Shown here: positions 5,069-8,912 of the stretch, piece by piece | Numbering within the stretch: position 1 is the first letter of the stretch | Layout: every line of letters begins with the position of its first letter | Assembly (NCBI GenBank): GCA_003696875.1 | Contig: RFHL01000756.1 | Span: 1 to 8,912 of the forward strand | From: Bacteroidota bacterium | GTDB lineage: Bacteria > Bacteroidota > Bacteroidia > J057 | Length of the DNA stretch: 8,912 bases | Direction of reading: 5' to 3' | Position numbers and translations under genes: made by a program | The notes under the pieces: model-generated | The model's database searches: none | Told to the model about the DNA's origin: nothing | What the model saw: only the letters and a program-made list of their open reading frames with translations

Positions 5069-7048
5069 TTATTCCAGCTGCAAGCGCAGGCGGTAGATGG
5101 CCTCTGCATGCTGCATGTGCAGCACATAGAGTCCCGCTGGCAGGTCGGGCAGATGCACCTGCTGGCCCTGGCCGGTGGCCTGCCAGGACCAGTCCTGGAT
5201 ATACCGCCCCTGCAAGTCCTGCAGAGAAAGTTTTACCGTCCCCTGGACCGTCGCGGGCAGATCTACCGACAGCTGGCTGCGGGCCGGATTGGGATACACC
5301 GCCCAGTCGGCGGGGAGGGCATCAGACAGTCCCGTGCTGGTCCGGGCGCAGGTGTCGCAGCTCGACCAGCAGGGAGCCGGGAGAAACAGGTCCGAAGTCC
5401 CAACCGATACCGCCCGGTCATATCCACCAAAGAAGGTGGCCACCACCCCGCATTCCGCCGGCACGCTTTCCAGGCCGCTTACAGTACGACCATTCAGGAA
5501 TCGATACTGAAAGGTCGTATCCTGAAGAACCGAAATCTCTACCGCCCACAGGTTTCCATCCATATTCACCATAGGGGTGCCTGGCCACTGCCAATTGTTG
5601 AAGGAGCCAACGACATACAGGCCATCGGCAGAAACCGCCTCTTCACCCATTTCGATCTGGAAGAGCACCTTGCTCTTGGGCGCCTCCCGCCCCGGACAGG
5701 CCGAGCAGGTGCTCCAGCAATAGGCGGCCAGGGTATCAGGCCCTTCCACAAAAACGGTGCGATAGTCTCCGCTCAGACAACGCATTGGCCCGGCAAAGCC
5801 CTCGTCTATGTCTAAATCACCGATGGAGTAGTAGAAGAGCTGCCACCCTAGTGGCAGATCCAGGGTGACTGAGTAAATGCCATCGCCATCCGGATCGGTG
5901 AGCTGATCGCAATCGCCGCAAAAGGCGTTCATCGTTCCCCGGACGAATACCGAATCAAAGGTCAGGGAGTCAATCATATTCCGCATATCCACCTGGAAAG
6001 TAACCGGCACCCCGCAAGGGGTGCATTGACTCCAGCACACAGTATCGGACCACCCACTGACCGGCAATACGACCTGACGAGCATTACCCTGTATCTCGGG
6101 TACATAAACGGCACAGGCACCAGTATCCAACACCTCCGATCCACCCCCCTGGTTGGCGACGAAACGATACTGATGGGTCCCGGCCGGGAGTTGCAAGGTC
6201 TTCCCGTACACGGTTCCCCCTACGTTGGTAAGGGGAATATTTGCCCAGTTGTTGAAGCTGCCCTGAACGAAAACCGAATCATAGGCATTGGGGTAGGTCT
6301 CCATATCCAGCACCAGGGGCAGGGGATGCCGGCATGCCCCGCAAGAGCCAAAACACACCACGTCCAGGACCATGTTGGCATTTCCTACGGTCACCTCCCG
6401 GTTGTTAATCCCTGGCACACCTGAATATGCGCCGCAAGAGGCCGGCACGCCCTCAATATCTTCGCCATATACAAACTTATACTGATGGTCGCCCGCTGGC
6501 AATTGGACGGTTTTCTTCCACACCCCATTGCCATAGTGGATCATTTGGGTCCCATTGGGAAGCCAGCCCTGAAAGTCGCCCATCAGCCATACTTTGTTCG
6601 AAGAGAGCATTTCTTTGGACACATCCACCTGAAATGTTACGGCATATGTCTCTGGGCAAAGCCCACATCTCCCCCAGCAAGTGGGGTCCAGATTCGTATT
6701 TCCAACGATCGTAGCCTTCCGCACGAGGGTTCCTCCCAGGTTACTGGTGCAGTTGCCCGGCGATACCATCTCTTCTACCACCGCCCCACTGTCCAGCACA
6801 AACTTGTACTGCACCGGTCCCGAAGGAAGCAAAAAGGTCCCGGTCCAGACATCGTCGCCGTCTGGGTCCGTCAGCGCGTCACAATCCGTACACCAGTTAT
6901 TCCAGCTCCCCTGAACATGCACGGTGGAAAATCCGCCCAGAAACAGGCTCATGTCTACCGTAAAGGTCACTTGATTGGTGCCCTGGGCAAATATTCCTCC
7001 CGAAAACAGCAGACAGGAGAGGAGAACAGTGCTCAGAAAAGGACGCAT
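5069..7048 (-). CDS. Secreted T9SS protein with five Cys-rich CBM-like modules
   Basis: Exported protein of 659 aa. A signal peptide (about 1-22, ending GGIFAQ) is followed by five tandem modules of 100-110 residues at about 26-131, 136-239, 243-345, 348-451 and 460-567. Each has a starch/glycogen-binding-like pattern: VTFQVDM-type opening strand, VFVQGSFNNW-type loop and HQYKFV-type strand. Each ends in CWxxCxxC (CFxxCxxC in module 2) and has a mid-module Cys. Modules 1 and 4 also carry CxDC plus LTDPDGD, a possible calcium-binding loop. The C terminus (about 583-659, starting VYPNPARSQLSV) is a T9SS type A sorting domain, so the protein should cross the outer membrane and be surface-bound or released. 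No catalytic domain is seen; binding of a glucan or another glycan is inferred. ATG 7048 is chosen over ATG 7069 because it gives a compact signal peptide. Confidence 0.9.
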   Translation of the reverse strand: MRPFLSTVLLSCLLFSGGIFAQGTNQVTFTVDMSLFLGGFSTVHVQGSWNNWCTDCDALTDPDGDDVWTGTFLLPSGPVQYKFVLDSGAVVEEMVSPGNCTSNLGGTLVRKATIVGNTNLDPTCWGRCGLCPETYAVTFQVDVSKEMLSSNKVWLMGDFQGWLPNGTQMIHYGNGVWKKTVQLPAGDHQYKFVYGEDIEGVPASCGAYSGVPGINNREVTVGNANMVLDVVCFGSCGACRHPLPLVLDMETYPNAYDSVFVQGSFNNWANIPLTNVGGTVYGKTLQLPAGTHQYRFVANQGGGSEVLDTGACAVYVPEIQGNARQVVLPVSGWSDTVCWSQCTPCGVPVTFQVDMRNMIDSLTFDSVFVRGTMNAFCGDCDQLTDPDGDGIYSVTLDLPLGWQLFYYSIGDLDIDEGFAGPMRCLSGDYRTVFVEGPDTLAAYCWSTCSACPGREAPKSKVLFQIEMGEEAVSADGLYVVGSFNNWQWPGTPMVNMDGNLWAVEISVLQDTTFQYRFLNGRTVSGLESVPAECGVVATFFGGYDRAVSVGTSDLFLPAPCWSSCDTCARTSTGLSDALPADWAVYPNPARSQLSVDLPATVQGTVKLSLQDLQGRYIQDWSWQATGQGQQVHLPDLPAGLYVLHMQHAEAIYRLRLQLE

Positions 7049-7080
7049 AGCATCGGATATTATTATCATTAGTAATATCC

Positions 7081-7088
7081 AAAAGTTA
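7081..7088 (-). promoter_or_regulatory. Candidate -7 box of the CBM-like gene
   Basis: On the minus strand TAACTTTT matches TAnnTTTG at all but the last fixed position and ends 32 bp before ATG 7048. No clear -33 TTG is present. It lies in the 74-bp gap after the 7123-8301 gene, so co-transcription with that gene is also possible. Confidence 0.3.
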
Positions 7089-7122
7089 CAGTATCCAGCT
7101 TGGATTTGGCAGACGATTCGCC

Positions 7123-8301
7123 TTATTTCCTATCCTGATCCGGACCGTTGTTAAGAAAGGCGTCTTTATAGCGCAATTTCCCGGTCCGGCCATCCAGAAA
7201 CCAGAGATACATGAGGTCAGGCACCTCTGGCACAGGCGAATAGGCCAGGTACACGAAAAAGGCCGCTTCCGGCTCCGGCGGAGCTGGCGGGACCAGTACG
7301 GGCATAGGCTCCCGCAGCCCCTGCGAGGACGGCCGGGGCGGGCTGGTCATCAGCTGCAAACTGAGGAGCACCGCTCCCTGGCTGCCGGACACAAATGCGA
7401 CCTCAGGGTAGGCCCGTACCTGGGCAGGCGTTGCCAGGGCCAGCGCTTCGCGGGCCACGGGGGCAGTGGCATGGTAGGGCGGCATCAGATGGGTCCCAGC
7501 CCGATCATAGGCCTGGATGATTACCGGCGGCACAGGGATATCGGCTTTCCGTAAAGCATAGGTAAAGGTCGCCATCCGGCAGGCCGTGTCGGGGGTGAGG
7601 GTACAGGGGAGCGGCTCGGGCCCATCGCAGCGGCTTTGGGCGCAGCGTAGCGCAAAAAGGTCTGCCGCATCGGGCAGGACCAAGGCCAGCAGGCTGTCGG
7701 CTTGCGGCTGCAGGCGGGCTTGCATAGCCGCCGCCTGGCGGCGGGCGGCCTCGGCCCGCCGGGCTTGCCGTGCTGGCGTCTCGGTCCATGACGGCGATCC
7801 CTGGCCGTTTAGCAAAGGACTCAGGTCCCGCTCACCTCCGGACAGGGTATCAGTCACCAGCCGAAAATCAAGAGGATTCCGCCCAAACCAAAGGTCCACC
7901 TCCAACCTGCCCGGACGAAAGCACAAAGCGACAAAGTCCCCGTCCTCCAGATTGTGCAGCTGCACCCGCAGGCTGTCCCGCTGTCGCCCGGCCTCACGGA
8001 TCACCCAAAATGATAGCTGATTCCCGGGAGGAACGACGCCATAATCGAAGTGGACGCGCCCCGCCTCAACCCGCATCGCCGCTTTCCCATCCGCTTCAAT
8101 CCGGTACCGGCTTGCTCCGGCACGAAAGCTCACCCGATGCGCCCGGGAGCGGGCCCGAATCTGCGGCGCATCTTCCCGGCTGTGAAAAAGGTAGGCAGGA
8201 TCCAGCAAATCAAGGGAAAAGGTATATTGGGTGCCGTACTGGGCCCACACTTCTCCGGTCGTCAGGAGCAGGATCATCAAAATAGGTAAGCGAGCGGACA
8301 T
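7123..8301 (-). CDS. Secreted protein of unknown function
   Basis: I do not recognise this 392-aa protein. It has a clear signal peptide (about 1-21, ending TTGEVWAQ), so it should be exported. Residues about 25-165 look beta-rich (TFSLDLLDPAYLF, VHFDYGVV, LSFWVIREAG, LRVQLHNLEDGDFV). An Ala/Arg-rich segment at about 176-205 is probably helical. Five Cys lie at 127, 220, 225, 233 and 241, the last four clustered. A Pro-rich stretch at about 324-347 precedes a final hydrophobic strand region. There is no T9SS sorting domain, lipoprotein Cys or recognised catalytic motif. It is in the same direction as the CBM-like T9SS gene and 74 bp upstream of it, so the two may be expressed together. The gap to the divergent iron-sulfur gene is 80 bp. 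Confidence 0.8.
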   Translation of the reverse strand: MSARLPILMILLLTTGEVWAQYGTQYTFSLDLLDPAYLFHSREDAPQIRARSRAHRVSFRAGASRYRIEADGKAAMRVEAGRVHFDYGVVPPGNQLSFWVIREAGRQRDSLRVQLHNLEDGDFVALCFRPGRLEVDLWFGRNPLDFRLVTDTLSGGERDLSPLLNGQGSPSWTETPARQARRAEAARRQAAAMQARLQPQADSLLALVLPDAADLFALRCAQSRCDGPEPLPCTLTPDTACRMATFTYALRKADIPVPPVIIQAYDRAGTHLMPPYHATAPVAREALALATPAQVRAYPEVAFVSGSQGAVLLSLQLMTSPPRPSSQGLREPMPVLVPPAPPEPEAAFFVYLAYSPVPEVPDLMYLWFLDGRTGKLRYKDAFLNNGPDQDRK

Positions 8302-8381
8302 TTTTTCCCGACTTTGTTTTCCTATTTAGAGGCACGTCCGGCTGTTATTCCATAGCTTCCTTTCATTCATACCTCCCACCT

Positions 8382-8848
8382 ATGGCAGAAATCAAAACCA
8401 AACACTATCCCAACGACGAAGTCACCATCGTATGGAAGCCCAGCCTGTGTATGCACTCCGAGCGCTGCTGGCGGAGGCTGCCCGAGGTCTTTGATCCCAA
8501 GGCCCGGCCCTGGATTGATCCCCCCAGGGGGCCAGCTCCGAGCGCATCATTGCACAGGTCAGGCAGTGTCCCTCCGGGGCGCTTTCCTACTTTATAAATA
8601 CCGAAGGCCCCGAAGGCACGCCTCCCCCCTCGGACTCCCTGGTGGAGCCGCTAGCCAACGGCCCCTTGCTGGTCCATGGCCCCATCCGGCTCAAAGGGCC
8701 GGATGGCGAAACCCGGCTGGACAGCCGGTCCACGGCCTTCTGCCGCTGCGGGCACTCCCAAAACAAACCGGGCGCAATTGCGCTTTGTCCCAGCGAAAAA
8801 AATAAAAGAGGTAGTAAGAGAGCGGCCAGCAGTTTCGGATATGGATAA
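8382..8848 (+). pseudogene. Broken YjdI/CDGSH-type iron-sulfur protein gene
   Basis: The first frame (from ATG 8382) encodes a YjdI-like Fer4_19 domain: VTIVWKPSLCMHSERC, then LPEVFDPKARPWIDP. At the C6/AG5 run 8520-8531 the frame is lost and a stop follows at 8595-8597. The matching continuation is in the -1 frame from about 8522: QGASSERIIAQV, then RQCPSGALSYF and a CDGSH start, CRCGHSQNKP (about 8741-8770). One added base in the C-run would restore the frame. The second half of the CDGSH motif (PxCDGSH) is missing; GAIALCPSEK follows instead, and the frame runs to a stop at 8846-8848. Intact relatives are small cytoplasmic 2Fe-2S-type proteins. Two independent lesions favour a pseudogene; the first alone could be a homopolymer sequencing error. 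Confidence 0.75.
8772..8783. repeat. 12-bp perfect palindrome at the CDGSH breakpoint
   Basis: GCGCAATTGCGC is self-complementary and begins one base after the last codon that still matches the CDGSH family (the Pro of NKP). It may mark a deletion or recombination junction, or be coincidental. Confidence 0.4.
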
Positions 8849-8912
8849 AAATTACGATTCTCGAATTTCCCCAAGAAAAGCTGGCCTCTTCTTCACCTCA
8901 ATAGGGTATTTC

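Noticed and set aside
8515..8531. Programmed -1 frameshift producing an intact YjdI/CDGSH protein
   Set aside because: The CCC CCC context preceded by T is a poor -1 slippery site, no downstream stimulatory structure is evident, and the CDGSH half is damaged anyway.
8824..8886. Inverted repeat GGCCAGC/GCTGGCC as insertion-sequence or terminator element
   Set aside because: Only seven pairs with a 49-base gap, no transposase, no target duplication and no T-tract.

Overview
The window most likely comes from a member of the Bacteroidota, possibly a Saprospiria/Lewinella-like lineage; this assignment is an inference from gene content and not a database match. The grounds are a T9SS type A (Por) sorting domain, a LytS-type kinase with a PDZ-like periplasmic domain, a LytTR response regulator, TAnnTTTG-like -7 boxes and the absence of Shine-Dalgarno sequences. 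Coding DNA is clearly GC-rich, while the first 500 bases are AT-richer and non-coding.

Layout. Bases 1-590 form an unusually structured regulatory region. Four ACCGTTC-type direct repeats sit at exact 21-bp spacing (49, 70, 91, 112), followed by a TAnnTTTG -7 box and a short conserved block ending in a hairpin and T8. A shorter version then follows: two repeats at 315 and 336, again 21 bp apart, and a second copy of the block ending in a hairpin and T7. Next on the + strand come a LytS-family sensor histidine kinase (591-2972) and a LytTR response regulator (3210-3977) closed by a strong intrinsic terminator. Three minus-strand genes follow: a YpfJ-type zinc metallopeptidase (4056-4922), a secreted T9SS protein with five Cys-rich starch/glycogen-binding-like modules (5069-7048) and a secreted protein of unknown function (7123-8301). 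The right edge holds a + strand YjdI/CDGSH iron-sulfur gene that appears broken (8382-8848).

How it may work together. The 21-bp-spaced ACCGTTC repeats look like LytTR operators; AlgR, a LytTR regulator, binds ACCGTTCGTC-type sites. The kinase/regulator pair encoded immediately downstream is therefore the obvious candidate to control two tandem short transcripts, each about 75-85 nt with an intrinsic terminator. Within the window this is the best candidate for an undescribed system: a LytTR two-component pair with adjacent twin small RNAs or attenuator leaders. No expression evidence is available here. The minus-strand genes show no link to this circuit beyond proximity.
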